A stretch of 64,000 nt of DNA from Mesohalobacter halotolerans. Lineage in GTDB: Bacteria > Bacteroidota > Bacteroidia > Flavobacteriales > Flavobacteriaceae. A model generated the notes under the pieces. The model ran no database searches. It saw only the letters and a list, made by a program, of their open reading frames with translations, and was not told the DNA's origin. Of the stretch, positions 7,866-16,551 are shown one piece after another; the first letter of the stretch is position 1; each line of letters begins with the position of its first letter. Position numbers and translations under genes: made by a program. The stretch covers positions 682,001 to 746,000 of the forward strand of contig NZ_SWMU01000001.1 in the NCBI RefSeq assembly GCF_006120725.1. The letters are read 5' to 3'.

Positions 7866-8594
7866 TTAATTTCTGCCATTTTCGTCGGGATACAATTTAT
7901 GAACAGGCGTACTTTGCCAATATTTTTTAGAATCGACATCTAATATCGTGAGAGGTCCTTTATAGGCTGCAGCAGTGTCGAGGTTGATTACATTTTGGGC
8001 TTGCATAGGAATATCTTTTCCATAACGATTCACAGGTGTATGACCAATGTAAATTTCCTTGAAGAGCTTTAAACGTTTGGGATATGTGACATCATTTTGA
8101 CTTAATTTTTTATCCGTAGCTAATGCCATTTCCCAAAGCGTTCTATCCCAATAAACTGTATTTTCATAATACTCATAATCTGGCCCGTGCATATTGGCAA
8201 AACCTGCATGGACAAACAGTCGATTTTGATCATCGACATGATAGGTTGGCAAATTTTCGATAAACTTTTGGTGGATGGTCTTATGTGTTTTATTGATGTT
8301 TTTATAAGCTTGTAGGGTGCTTCTACCACCGTGCATCAGCCATTTTTCATTTTGTTCTTGATGAATAAGCCAATGAAGTAATAATGCATCGTGATTGCCT
8401 TTTAAAATCATACAATGATGAGATTTTTGAAGTGTGATTAAATAGTCTAAAGTTTTTGCACTATCAGACCAACCATCAACATAGTCGCCTAAAAAAATAA
8501 GCTTATCATCTTTTGTAACTTGAGCTTTTTTTAAAACTTCTTTGAGGGCTTTCAACGCACCATGGATATCTCCTATTACAAGTGTTCTTGACAT
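7866..8594 (-). CDS. PPP-type serine/threonine phosphatase / metallophosphoesterase
   Basis: A 242-residue calcineurin-like phosphoesterase. The metal-binding motifs are complete: GDIHG near the N-terminus, GDYVDGWSDS, GNHDALL, then VHAGF and the late GHTPV. This order matches bacterial PrpA/ApaH-like PPP phosphatases acting on phosphoproteins or dinucleoside polyphosphates. The substrate cannot be told from sequence. I chose ATG at 8594 (MSRTLVIGDIHG); a TTG six bases upstream would overlap the preceding gene. It lies immediately downstream of the AlbA_2 gene and is probably co-transcribed with it. Confidence 0.85.
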   Translation of the reverse strand: MSRTLVIGDIHGALKALKEVLKKAQVTKDDKLIFLGDYVDGWSDSAKTLDYLITLQKSHHCMILKGNHDALLLHWLIHQEQNEKWLMHGGRSTLQAYKNINKTHKTIHQKFIENLPTYHVDDQNRLFVHAGFANMHGPDYEYYENTVYWDRTLWEMALATDKKLSQNDVTYPKRLKLFKEIYIGHTPVNRYGKDIPMQAQNVINLDTAAAYKGPLTILDVDSKKYWQSTPVHKLYPDENGRN

Positions 8595-8596
8595 AA

Positions 8597-9736
8597 TCAA
8601 TTGTATTTTATTTTTCTTAAAGCCCGCATAGCGTCTTTGTATTTTTTATAAGCGATTTGGCTTTTGGCTTTTATAAATGATTTTGCAGATTCTAACTTTT
8701 CTATACTATCATCAAAACCATTTAGATATCCTAAAAGGTAAACTGATGGTAAATATCGAAGTTCAATGGTTTCTTGCTTATTTAAGCTCAGGTTTTTTTC
8801 GATTTTCTTCAATAAATGGTCGTTGGTATTCATGTAATGCCGCAAGGTCTTTTGATTAAACTTTGGTGGTTTAAACACCAATTTACTTTCGATATCGTAA
8901 CTCATATTATTATTAAAACGAATAGAGGTTTTTTCTAAAGGATAATAGTAGTATTCTCCTTGCAAACCTAAATGAATGTATTCTAAAATTTTAAATTCGT
9001 CATCACTGATATCAATTTCAACTTCATCTTGGTCAGAATAAAACAATTTGACTTGTTCATTAATTAACTCAATATTTACCCTTGAATAGTAGGTTTTGTT
9101 GTTAACTTTTTGGGTTTTTCCTGCCCAGCATAGCACAAAATACTCTTTAAAGACCTTATAAGTTGGGTTGAAGTCTTTACTGTTGTTCATAAACTCAAAT
9201 ACACTGTCTAAGGTCATTTTGATGTTATTCTGCGAGTGGTTTTCAATGGCTTTGACCATTTCAGAATTTATGTCTTTGATTTCGATATCAAATACTTTGG
9301 GTTTACTGATGCTACCTTCACGCATAAAAACCGAGCCACCGTAATATTTCCAAATGTTGCGCCTCAAGGCGCAGATGCTATCATCATTTCGCGGTCTAAT
9401 GCTCACTAAACCCACAACCTTATCGGCAGGTAAATGTGGAAACGGGATGTTTTCGTAGTTGACTAATGGTGGATTTTCTAAATAGGCATTGATGAGGTTT
9501 TGTATTTTAGAATCGTCAAAAAAATCTACACCTACAATACTGTTGTCGTCATCTTTTACTCCAATGACAAGATAAGAATTGTTTTTGGGATTGGAATTGC
9601 TCATGGCGCAAACGTGCTTTAAAAACTTAGCTTTGCCTTCACGACTGCCAAAATCGAGTTTGAGCTTTTTGTCATAAAAACTGTTTTCGTCGTTATGCGC
9701 CAGCAGGTTTTTAATCAAAAGCCGTTTGTTAATCAT
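8597..9736 (-). CDS. AlbA_2 (Schlafen-type) putative DNA-binding protein
   Basis: A 379-residue protein whose first ~150 residues form an AlbA_2 domain. The hallmarks are the acidic LDFGSREGKAKFLKHVCAM start, then NNSYLVIGVKDDDNSIVGVD, then NLINAYLENPPLVNYENIPF. The C-terminal ~200 residues show no known domain; they are rich in charged and aromatic residues and end in a basic helix. AlbA_2 proteins are often transcription factors or nuclease-like proteins of the Schlafen superfamily, but the function is not established. The stop is 3 bp before the phosphoesterase start. A TAAATTTG promoter box lies 20-27 bp upstream. Confidence 0.75.
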   Translation of the reverse strand: MINKRLLIKNLLAHNDENSFYDKKLKLDFGSREGKAKFLKHVCAMSNSNPKNNSYLVIGVKDDDNSIVGVDFFDDSKIQNLINAYLENPPLVNYENIPFPHLPADKVVGLVSIRPRNDDSICALRRNIWKYYGGSVFMREGSISKPKVFDIEIKDINSEMVKAIENHSQNNIKMTLDSVFEFMNNSKDFNPTYKVFKEYFVLCWAGKTQKVNNKTYYSRVNIELINEQVKLFYSDQDEVEIDISDDEFKILEYIHLGLQGEYYYYPLEKTSIRFNNNMSYDIESKLVFKPPKFNQKTLRHYMNTNDHLLKKIEKNLSLNKQETIELRYLPSVYLLGYLNGFDDSIEKLESAKSFIKAKSQIAYKKYKDAMRALRKIKYN

Positions 9737-9755
9737 AGTCTTATCCCAATGATTT

Positions 9756-9763
9756 CAAATTTA
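9756..9763 (-). promoter_or_regulatory. -7 promoter element for the AlbA_2 operon
   Basis: The minus strand reads TAAATTTG, matching TAnnTTTG. Transcription would start near 9749, giving a leader of only about 13 nt before ATG 9736. No clear -33 TTG is seen. Confidence 0.35.
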
Positions 9764-9827
9764 AGGGTTTTCAAGTATAATAGCTGTGTTTTGTTTTTAT
9801 ATCATTGTAAAAGTTTATAAAAGCTAT

Positions 9828-10538
9828 ATGTCAAATCCTTTTTGTTTTAAGCAATTTCAAGTCTACCATAATAAAACCGCCCATAAAATTGGAACCGATG
9901 CGGTTTTATTAGGGGCATGGATTGATATTAGCTTTAAGCCTAACCAAATATTGGATGTAGGCACTGGCAGTGGAATCATTGCATTAATGATGGCGCAACG
10001 GTCATTTGCAGAACAAATCGATGCTATAGAAATTCAAGCTGAAGCCTTTCAGGAATGTGTTGGAAATTTTGAAAACTCACCCTGGAACGATCGGTTGTTT
10101 TGCTATCACGGAGATGTTCAAGACTTAGTTCAGGAGCCGGATTTAAAATACGATTTGATCTTGAGTAATCCACCGTTTTTTGAAGAGCAGCAACCCAAAT
10201 TTGATTTTCGTCAACAGGCGCGAGAACAACACACATTGAATTATATAAAATTAATTAATTCTGTGGTGAAATTAATACATTCTAAAGGACATTTTGCCGT
10301 AATTTTACCTTATGAAAAGCATCAAGATTTTATAAGCTTAGCAAAAGATAAAGGCCTTTATTTAAATAAAATCACACAGGTTAAAGGTCGAGCCAAAGCC
10401 AACTTTAAGCGCAGTTTAATGCAGTTTTCATATGCTCAAAGTTCCATAGATAAAGACGAACTGATCCTAGAAATAACGAGACATCAATATACAGAAGCCT
10501 ATAAAAGTTTAATTCAAGATTTTTACCTCAACTTATAA
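9828..10538 (+). CDS. trmN6: tRNA1(Val) (adenine37-N6)-methyltransferase TrmN6
   Basis: A 236-residue SAM-dependent methyltransferase modifying A37 of tRNA1-Val. The SAM-binding motif ILDVGTGSGIIALMMA is at 41-56, and the N6-adenine catalytic motif NPPFF is at 114-118. The N-terminal signature FKQFQVYHNKTAHKIGTDAVLLGAW is typical of the YfiC family (given here by its parts FKQFQVYH and GTDAVLLGAW). I place the start at ATG 9828 because the 14 residues upstream, from 9786, are hydrophobic and unlike the family. The 3' end overlaps marC by six bases, convergently. Confidence 0.9.
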   Translation: MSNPFCFKQFQVYHNKTAHKIGTDAVLLGAWIDISFKPNQILDVGTGSGIIALMMAQRSFAEQIDAIEIQAEAFQECVGNFENSPWNDRLFCYHGDVQDLVQEPDLKYDLILSNPPFFEEQQPKFDFRQQAREQHTLNYIKLINSVVKLIHSKGHFAVILPYEKHQDFISLAKDKGLYLNKITQVKGRAKANFKRSLMQFSYAQSSIDKDELILEITRHQYTEAYKSLIQDFYLNL

Positions 10539-11105
10539 GATGTTGGTCACATTAGTCGCAAAAAGCTTAACGGCTATAGCCAATAAAATGACACCAAAAA
10601 TCTTTCTGATCACGGTTATGCCTTGATTGCCAAAAATGCGCTCTAATTTTTTAGAGGATTTTAAAACGGCGTAAACTACAATGACATTTGCGACGATAGC
10701 CACTATGATATTGATGGTTTCAAACTCAGATTTTAAAGATAAAATGGTCGTCATGGTACCGGCACCGGCAATAAGCGGGAACGCCAAAGGGACAATAGCC
10801 GCTGTTTCCGGTGCATCATCTTTATACAATTGAATGCCTAAAATCATTTCAATCGCCAAAAAGAAAATGATAAAGGCTCCGGCAACCGCAAAAGAGTTGA
10901 CATCAATGCCGATGAGTTTTAATATTTCTTCACCCACAAACAAAAAGACCACCATCAATATAGCTGCAACAATAGAGGCTTTTTCGCTTTGAATATGACC
11001 TACTTTTTTCCTTAAATCAATGATAATAGGAATACTACCCAAAATATCGATGACAGCAAATAAGATCATGCCAGCCGTAAAAATTTGTTTAAAATCTAAA
11101 CCCAT
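10533..11105 (-). CDS. MarC family integral membrane protein
   Basis: A 190-residue protein with six predicted transmembrane helices and the MarC/YchE signatures FAVIDILGSIPIIIDL near the N-terminus and FPLIAGAGTMTTIL in the middle. The family was once linked to multiple antibiotic resistance, but that role was not upheld and the transported substrate is unknown. It appears monocistronic, convergent with trmN6 and divergent from the DUF3109 gene. Confidence 0.88.
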   Translation of the reverse strand: MGLDFKQIFTAGMILFAVIDILGSIPIIIDLRKKVGHIQSEKASIVAAILMVVFLFVGEEILKLIGIDVNSFAVAGAFIIFFLAIEMILGIQLYKDDAPETAAIVPLAFPLIAGAGTMTTILSLKSEFETINIIVAIVANVIVVYAVLKSSKKLERIFGNQGITVIRKIFGVILLAIAVKLFATNVTNIL

Positions 11106-11201
11106 ATTTCAAAAAAATTAGCCGGCAAAAGTAATTTGAAATTTTAGTTTGACAATGTTCTTTATCAAAATAATTGATTAAATAATCGTTAAGTCTTTTT
11201 G

Positions 11202-11209
11202 TATCTTTG
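11202..11209 (+). promoter_or_regulatory. -7 promoter element, near-leaderless transcript
   Basis: TATCTTTG at 11202-11209 is a perfect TAnnTTTG element, and the ATG chosen for the DUF3109 gene begins only four bases after it. This excludes the upstream in-frame start at 11199 and implies an mRNA with almost no 5' leader. Confidence 0.55.
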
Positions 11210-11213
11210 CAGC

Positions 11214-11792
11214 ATGTTTCAAATTCAAGATACGCTCGTTTCAGAAGAAATTTTAGATAAAGATTTTACTTGCAACCTTTCAGCCTGTAAAGGTGAGTGC
11301 TGTGTAGCTGGTGAAGCTGGCGCTCCTGTAGAAGAGCATGAAAAATCTACTTTAGAAAAAATATATCCTAAAATAAAATCTGGTTTAAGGCCAGAAGGGC
11401 GAAAAGCCATAGAAGAACAAGGCACTTATGTGGTATCTGAATTTGAGGGCTTAGAAACCCCCTTGGTCAATGGAAAGGAATGCGCTTACGTTACATTTAA
11501 TGAAAAGGGCATAGCACTATGTGGAATCGAAAAAGCCTATCGTGAAGGTAAAATCGATTTTAAGAAACCCATTTCTTGTGAATTGTATCCGGTTAGAGTA
11601 CAAAAACTCTCTAAATTTAAAGCGGTGAATTATCACCGCTGGGATATTTGTTCTCCAGCTTGCACCTTAGGTCAAGAACTTCAAGTACCAGTATATCAAT
11701 TCACAAAAAATGCACTAATCAAAAAATTTGGTCAAGATTGGTACGATGAACTTGAAAAAGTCGCCGAAGTCTATAAGTCTGAAAGGTCCTAG
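11214..11792 (+). CDS. DUF3109 family protein (YkgJ-like Cys cluster)
   Basis: A 192-residue conserved flavobacterial protein with an N-terminal cysteine cluster, FTCNLSACKGECCVAGE (C-x4-C-x3-CC), like the zinc/iron-chelating YkgJ family. More cysteines occur at CAYV, CGIE, CELYPVR and CSPAC, suggesting a bound metal or Fe-S cluster. The SCELYPVRVQKL block is characteristic of DUF3109. Molecular function is unknown. The start was chosen at 11214 because a -7 promoter element ends at 11209. Confidence 0.8.
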   Translation: MFQIQDTLVSEEILDKDFTCNLSACKGECCVAGEAGAPVEEHEKSTLEKIYPKIKSGLRPEGRKAIEEQGTYVVSEFEGLETPLVNGKECAYVTFNEKGIALCGIEKAYREGKIDFKKPISCELYPVRVQKLSKFKAVNYHRWDICSPACTLGQELQVPVYQFTKNALIKKFGQDWYDELEKVAEVYKSERS

Positions 11793-12201
11793 CCTAATAT
11801 TTTTGATATATGCTTTAGAACTCTTCAATAATAGGTTTTATAAAATTCAAATAATTCTTTTTTATTTACGAGTTTATGACTTTTTTGGCTGCAATACTTA
11901 TAAAACTTTCTGAATAAATGAACCTGATATTGATCACAATAGTTTTTTCTTTTAAAAAAATCGAAATCTAGCATTATTATCATGTTCAATTGGTGCAAAG
12001 ATTTAATGAAAATCAAACAATCCTATATCACAAATTTTCGTCATAACTAAAACTTCAACAAAAGTCTTTTATTTAGCATTATTAAATTTGATTCACAGAA
12101 AGTTATCAACACGAAAACGTTTTAGTTGCTCGCTAAAATTTTGAATATTTTTTTAAAAAAAATATTTCTTTAAATTAAATTTCTATTTAATAATTTAACT
12201 T
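11793..12201. other. Intergenic region with a possible small minus-strand ORF
   Basis: An AT-rich gap of 409 bp. On the minus strand a 52-codon frame (11983 to 11825, starting MIIMLDFDFFKRKNYC) lies 12 bases after AATCTTTG, a near-match to the flavobacterial -7 box. Its product is not recognised and it may be spurious. A single DnaA-box-like TTATCAACA at 12113 is isolated. The right end should hold the promoter of the T9SS cargo gene, but no exact TAnnTTTG is seen; TAAATTTC at about 12175-12182 is closest. Confidence 0.4.
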
Positions 12202-14610
12202 ATGGAAACAATTTTACTCAATTTGAGAATTAAACCGAAAACCTTGTCGGTGCATTTTAAAACTTTACTGTTTTTGACTTTTATCGGCCTACAGAGCATT
12301 AATCTCATTAAAGCACAAACAACTTATAATGGAAATGGGAATAGTGGCTTTGGAGATGTTATTGGATCTAGCACTTTAGAGTTTGACGATGATGGACCTA
12401 GTATTACAGGAACGTTTACAAAAGGAGTAGGTGACTTTAATGACGCCATGGTGATTTATATTTCAACTGGTACTGCTGGTCGTTCCGTGATAGATAGTAA
12501 TGTTAATGATCAGGGTGATCCCTTAAGAAGAGCCATTTCATCTGCTGGCACTGATGCTTCAGACATCACATTCCCAGCTGGATTTGAAGCAACCTATGCT
12601 ATTGCTATTGATACAGGTTTTGGTGGTTTATGGTCTATTCCTAATTCTGGAACTATTGGCGATAATGGTTTAAATTTTGTCAGTGCTGTTGGAAATCCAT
12701 CAAGTAACACTCAGACAAGTTTTTCTTTTGCTTTTGATTGGAGTGATATCGGTTTAGTGACAAACGATAAATTTGAATTTGTAATAACTTATTTAAATTC
12801 TGGTAATGGATTTTTATCGGATGAAGGCTATGGTGACGGACTGCCTACAGGTAATCCAGGGTCTGGAAACGTTACATTTACAAGTTTTAGAAACTATCCA
12901 AATTATTACGTTTATGACGGTTCAAGTTGGTCACCATCAAATCCTGACGGCCTAACAGAAACGGCTAGAGACGCTTCTGTAGAGTCAGGAAACGTGAGCT
13001 TTTCGAGTAGTACATCTCTCAGAAATTTAACAATTGAGTCTAGTGCTGAATTAAGCATTGGGTCTTCTGCTGTTTTAAGTTTAGCTGGTAATCTCGAAAA
13101 CAATGGCTCTTTAGTTTTTGAAAGTGATGCCTCTGGCTCAGGTCAGCTTGATGAATTTAATGGCACTGTTTCTGGAGCAGGTAGTTTTACAACGCAGCGT
13201 TTTATCCCAGCCGGCGATAACAATCGTAGAGTTTTTAGGTTTCTCGCTTCTCCAATTATGACTGGTAATTCTATCAGAATGAACTGACAAGAAGGTTCCA
13301 CAAGCAATACCGACAACCCAAATCCTGGTTTTGGTACGCACATCACTGGTTCAACAACTGATGGTATGAATGGCTTTGATGCGACTATTAGTGGTAATCC
13401 ATCTTTAAAACTTTTTGATAATTCAACACAAACTTGGGGCGATATCCCAAATACCAATAGTACTAATCTTGAAGTTGGCAAAGCTTACAACTTATTTGTG
13501 CGAGGTGATAGAAGTATAGATTTAACAAGCACCAATCAAATACCAACCAACACAATATTAAGAGCTACCGGAAACTTGGTGACAGGCAATGTTGACTTGA
13601 CTGCAGATTTAGCCACTGGCAATGGTGAGTGGAGTTTACTTGGTAATCCTTATCAAGCCATTGTTGATTTTAACAGTTTAACTTTTAGTGGCGATATTAA
13701 TAGCAATAATCTCTATATCTGGAATGCCAATGCTTCTACAGAAGGAGCATATGAAATTATAGACAATACCACGCCAGCTCAACAGATGATTCAGCCTGGG
13801 CAAAGTTTCTTCGTGCAAAATTCGGCTACGGTCACTACAACACCTGGTTTAGAGTTTACAGAAACGGCTAAAAATACTTCAGGTATGCTAACAAGTGTTT
13901 TTGATGTCAGTCAAATTGCAATTGCCGATTTAGAACTTTACAATACCAACAATATCAAACTAGATGTAGTAAAATTTAGATTTGAAGCGGGTGCGAACAA
14001 CGCTATTGATGATTTTGACGGTGGAAAACTTGCCAATCCTACAGAAAATCTGGCAGCCGTAAATTCAAATACTCTTTTAGGTTTAGAACGACGAGATTTT
14101 CCTCAGGACAACGAAATCCTACCATTATTTATCAGTCAATATCAGTTTAACCAATATGAATTTAGGCTTAATACGTCTAACTGGGATGAGAATATTGACG
14201 TTTACATAGTAGACAATTATTTGAATACTGAAACACTTATCGGCGACAATCAAGCCTACAGTTTTAGCGTAGATAGCAATATCCCTGAAAGTATAGCTTC
14301 AGATCGCTTTAGTTTAAAGTTTGATAACACCACTTTAAGTGTTGACTACAATGCATTAGCAGAAGGTTTTAACTTGTATCCTAATCCTACTAGCAACGGC
14401 TTGTTTAGCATTAAAACAAAAGGCTTGAATGCTCAAAGTGCAAGCGTAAAAATATATAGTCTTGCAGGCCAAGAAGTATTTAATACAAGTATTGTGAAAC
14501 AAGGCAATGATGAATTTAATGTCGATGCAAGTCAACTTTCAACTGGTGTTTACTTGCTTGAATTTCTAAATGCTGAGCAAAGCATATCGCGTAAATTAAT
14601 TATTCAATAA
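12202..14610 (+). pseudogene. Type IX-secreted surface protein, interrupted by in-frame TGA
   Basis: The frame is continuous for 803 codons except for one TGA at 13285-13287 (codon 362). The upstream 361 residues have a signal peptide (cleavage near KAQTTY), Gly/Asn/Ser-rich beta domains and the segment FTTQRFIPAGDNNRRVFRFLASP common in flavobacterial T9SS cargo. The downstream part continues at once with QEGSTSNTDNPNPGFGTHITG. It ends in a type A sorting domain (LYPNPTSNGLFS ... LSTGVYLLEFLNAEQSISRKLIIQ, about the last 75 residues). Homologous proteins usually have Trp before QEG (WQEG), so TGG to TGA is the likely lesion. Without readthrough the product lacks the secretion signal for T9SS. 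Specific function is unknown; an adhesin-like surface role is an inference. Confidence 0.8.
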
Positions 14611-14623
14611 AATTAATCAAAAG

Positions 14624-14818
14624 ATGAAAAATATTGTTTTAAAACTAAGTTTAATTATTGCATTATTGATATACGCAACTTCAGAAATTTATGCTCAGCT
14701 TCCACCAGGGTTCGGTGATACTAATGTAGACGACACTACACCAGCACCTATTTCAGGATTGGTTGCTTTAGGAGTGATAGTTGGTGGGGCATTGGGATAT
14801 AAAAAGTTGAAAAAGTAA
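14624..14818 (+). CDS. Tiny secreted protein with PID-CTERM-like sorting tail
   Basis: A 64-residue protein: N-terminal signal peptide (cleavage after YAQ, residue 25), a short Pro/Asp linker (LPPGFGDTNVDDTTPAPISG), then a hydrophobic helix (LVALGVIVGGALGY) and a basic end (KKLKK). This tripartite tail, D-x-(P)-I-x-G, helix, basic cluster, resembles the PID-CTERM/exosortase-type sorting signals of Bacteroidota. Almost no mature domain remains between the two signals. It follows the T9SS cargo gene by 13 bp and is probably in the same transcript. No exosortase is in the window. Confidence 0.6.
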   Translation: MKNIVLKLSLIIALLIYATSEIYAQLPPGFGDTNVDDTTPAPISGLVALGVIVGGALGYKKLKK

Positions 14819-14856
14819 GAGACTGAAAAATCAGCAATATGTAAATAAGTTTTTAG

Positions 14857-14893
14857 GAGATATTTAAATTGTATTAAAAATGTTTAATATCTC
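14857..14893. terminator. Hairpin between convergent units
   Basis: GAGATATT (14857-14864) pairs with AATATCTC (14886-14893), and the loop contains a nested ATTAAA/TTTAAT. It lies between the plus-strand small gene (ends 14818) and the minus-strand glycosyltransferase (ends 14929), so it could stop transcription from both sides. No strong T-run is present. Confidence 0.4.
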
Positions 14894-14928
14894 AATTCAG
14901 TTATTACTTAAGTTACTATAATGACAAT

Positions 14929-15621
14929 TCAATCAATATGCTTTTTATAAAAGCTAAATAACTCTTCAGGTGTGGCACCGAGCCATTTTTTAAAATATAT
15001 CGCCCAGAACAATAGCTGAAGTTTTAAAATACCTTTATCCCGAAATCTTCTTGCTGATGACACCAAAGGCTCTTGAATTACACAAAATTTTGTTGTGTTA
15101 TAGATTTTACCTAAAATTTCATGGTCTTCAAATATAAGATAGCGTTTATCAAAACCACCAATTTTCTCAAATAGACTTTTGGTCACAAATAAACTTTGGT
15201 CGCCACCTCTACAAGCTCTGTACTTAAATTTGGTCAACCAACTGATAAATTTTATCCAAGGATGCTCATCATCAAATTTCATTCTGAAACAACCCGCCAG
15301 ATGGTTTTGGTCGATGCCATTTGAGATGTAAATGTCAAAATTCTGTGGTGGTAGGCAATCAGCATGCAAAAAATATAAAATATCTCCACGAGCTTGACTT
15401 GCACCTGTATTCATTTGTATGGGACGGCTTTTTGGTGAGGAGATGCACTTGATGCCATCAAATTTTGAAACAATATCTTGAGTCCCATCATCACTTTTTC
15501 CATCAACAACTATAATTTCATGTATTAAGGATTGCTCACTTTGTCTATGTTGAAGCTCATTAAGCGTTTTCGATATTCCTTGTGCTTCATTATATGTTGG
15601 TATGATTACACTGATTTTCAA
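14929..15621 (-). CDS. TIGR04283 family glycosyltransferase (arsenosugar-associated)
   Basis: A 230-residue GT-A glycosyltransferase of family 2. It shows the nucleotide-binding start ISVIIPTYNEAQGI, VVDGKSDDGTQDI, the substrate loop SRPIQMNTGA and the acidic FLHADCLPP motif. Members of TIGR04283 are associated with arsenosugar biosynthesis clusters (with ArsS-type radical SAM proteins) and occur next to DUF547 genes in flavobacteria. It overlaps the DUF547 gene by 4 bp here. No arsS or arsM is visible in the window, so the arsenosugar role rests on family membership. Confidence 0.8.
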   Translation of the reverse strand: MKISVIIPTYNEAQGISKTLNELQHRQSEQSLIHEIIVVDGKSDDGTQDIVSKFDGIKCISSPKSRPIQMNTGASQARGDILYFLHADCLPPQNFDIYISNGIDQNHLAGCFRMKFDDEHPWIKFISWLTKFKYRACRGGDQSLFVTKSLFEKIGGFDKRYLIFEDHEILGKIYNTTKFCVIQEPLVSSARRFRDKGILKLQLLFWAIYFKKWLGATPEELFSFYKKHID

Positions 15622-16436
15622 CTTTTATTGGCATTTTCTATAGCGTTAAGTTCCCAATTATAATCTAAATACTCAATGCTAATGTCATCTTGAAGTGTAG
15701 TCTCCGAATACAAATTAATGAAATCAATTAAAGTTTGATTTTCTTGTTCAAAATCTGATTTATACCATTTAAATATTTTAGAAAGTTTAGCTTTATTTGG
15801 TGATAGCATGTTACGTTTAGAATTGATAAAGTCTCGAGCAGCTTGGTTGAGCTGTTGGTCAAGGTTTTCAGGATAATAAGGTGCATTGTTTAATTTTGGG
15901 CAAGAAAAAGAAGCACAATTTACAGCAAAGTGAATTCTTGGGTCACCCATAGGAAATAGCATACCTTTCTCAATATCATCTAATGCTATCATCTCTCCAT
16001 TAAAATTAATAAAGTCTTTTTTAAATACGTTGCTAAAAACACCACCGATATCTTTTATACTTTTTACAGGATAATGTTCTATAACTAATTGAATGGTATA
16101 TGCATTATAAGCATTGATGAGATAAGCTTTTTTTTGATTATCGCTCCAGTGTTTTTGGGGGATGTTGTTTTCTAGATGGTGAGTAAATTTCAATAACTTG
16201 TCCTTATCATTTACGAAAGATTTGTAGTCTACAAAACCTTTCTCATCAACGTGTTTCTGTAAGAGTGTGCTCCAATTTGAGTAATTAACTTGGTAGTTTT
16301 TTTTCAAGTTATTATTATCAAAAGAAAAAGTTTGCGGAGTGTTTTGAGCAATAATATTATATAATATGCCCATACTAAATATTGTAGCTAAACTGTACAA
16401 GGATATTTTCATAAAGCGTGGTTTCTTGGGTTTCAC
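15618..16436 (-). CDS. DUF547 domain-containing protein
   Basis: A 272-residue protein with an N-terminal membrane or signal segment (about 8-30) and a DUF547 domain. The domain is recognised from KKAYLINAYNAYTIQLVIEHYPVKSIKDI, DDIEKGMLF, DPRIHFAVNCASFSCPKL and ARDFINSKRN (each a short block). The His and Cys in HFAVNCASFSCP are conserved in the family, whose papain-like fold has been proposed but whose activity is unknown. It is the first gene of a two-gene unit with the TIGR04283 glycosyltransferase. A perfect -7 box lies upstream. Confidence 0.85.
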   Translation of the reverse strand: MKPKKPRFMKISLYSLATIFSMGILYNIIAQNTPQTFSFDNNNLKKNYQVNYSNWSTLLQKHVDEKGFVDYKSFVNDKDKLLKFTHHLENNIPQKHWSDNQKKAYLINAYNAYTIQLVIEHYPVKSIKDIGGVFSNVFKKDFINFNGEMIALDDIEKGMLFPMGDPRIHFAVNCASFSCPKLNNAPYYPENLDQQLNQAARDFINSKRNMLSPNKAKLSKIFKWYKSDFEQENQTLIDFINLYSETTLQDDISIEYLDYNWELNAIENANKS

Positions 16437-16469
16437 AACTTGGTATTTTTTATTTATTAGCTATGTCCA

Positions 16470-16477
16470 CAAAGATA
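16470..16477 (-). promoter_or_regulatory. -7 promoter element for the DUF547 operon
   Basis: The minus strand reads TATCTTTG, matching TAnnTTTG. The transcript would start near 16463, about 27 nt before ATG 16436. The -33 position lacks a clear TTG. Confidence 0.45.
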
Positions 16478-16551
16478 GGATACCCTTACAAAGTTTATAA
16501 ACACTTAACATCAAACCATAGCTTTTAACTTATATTTTAAGCGTAAAATAT

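Noticed and set aside
12113-12121. DnaA box and possible replication origin
   Set aside because: A single imperfect box, with no cluster and no dnaA or dnaN nearby.
13285-13287. TGA as selenocysteine or recoded tryptophan
   Set aside because: No SECIS-like hairpin was seen directly downstream, Trp rather than Cys is expected here, and the other genes use TGA as a normal stop (for example 8597).
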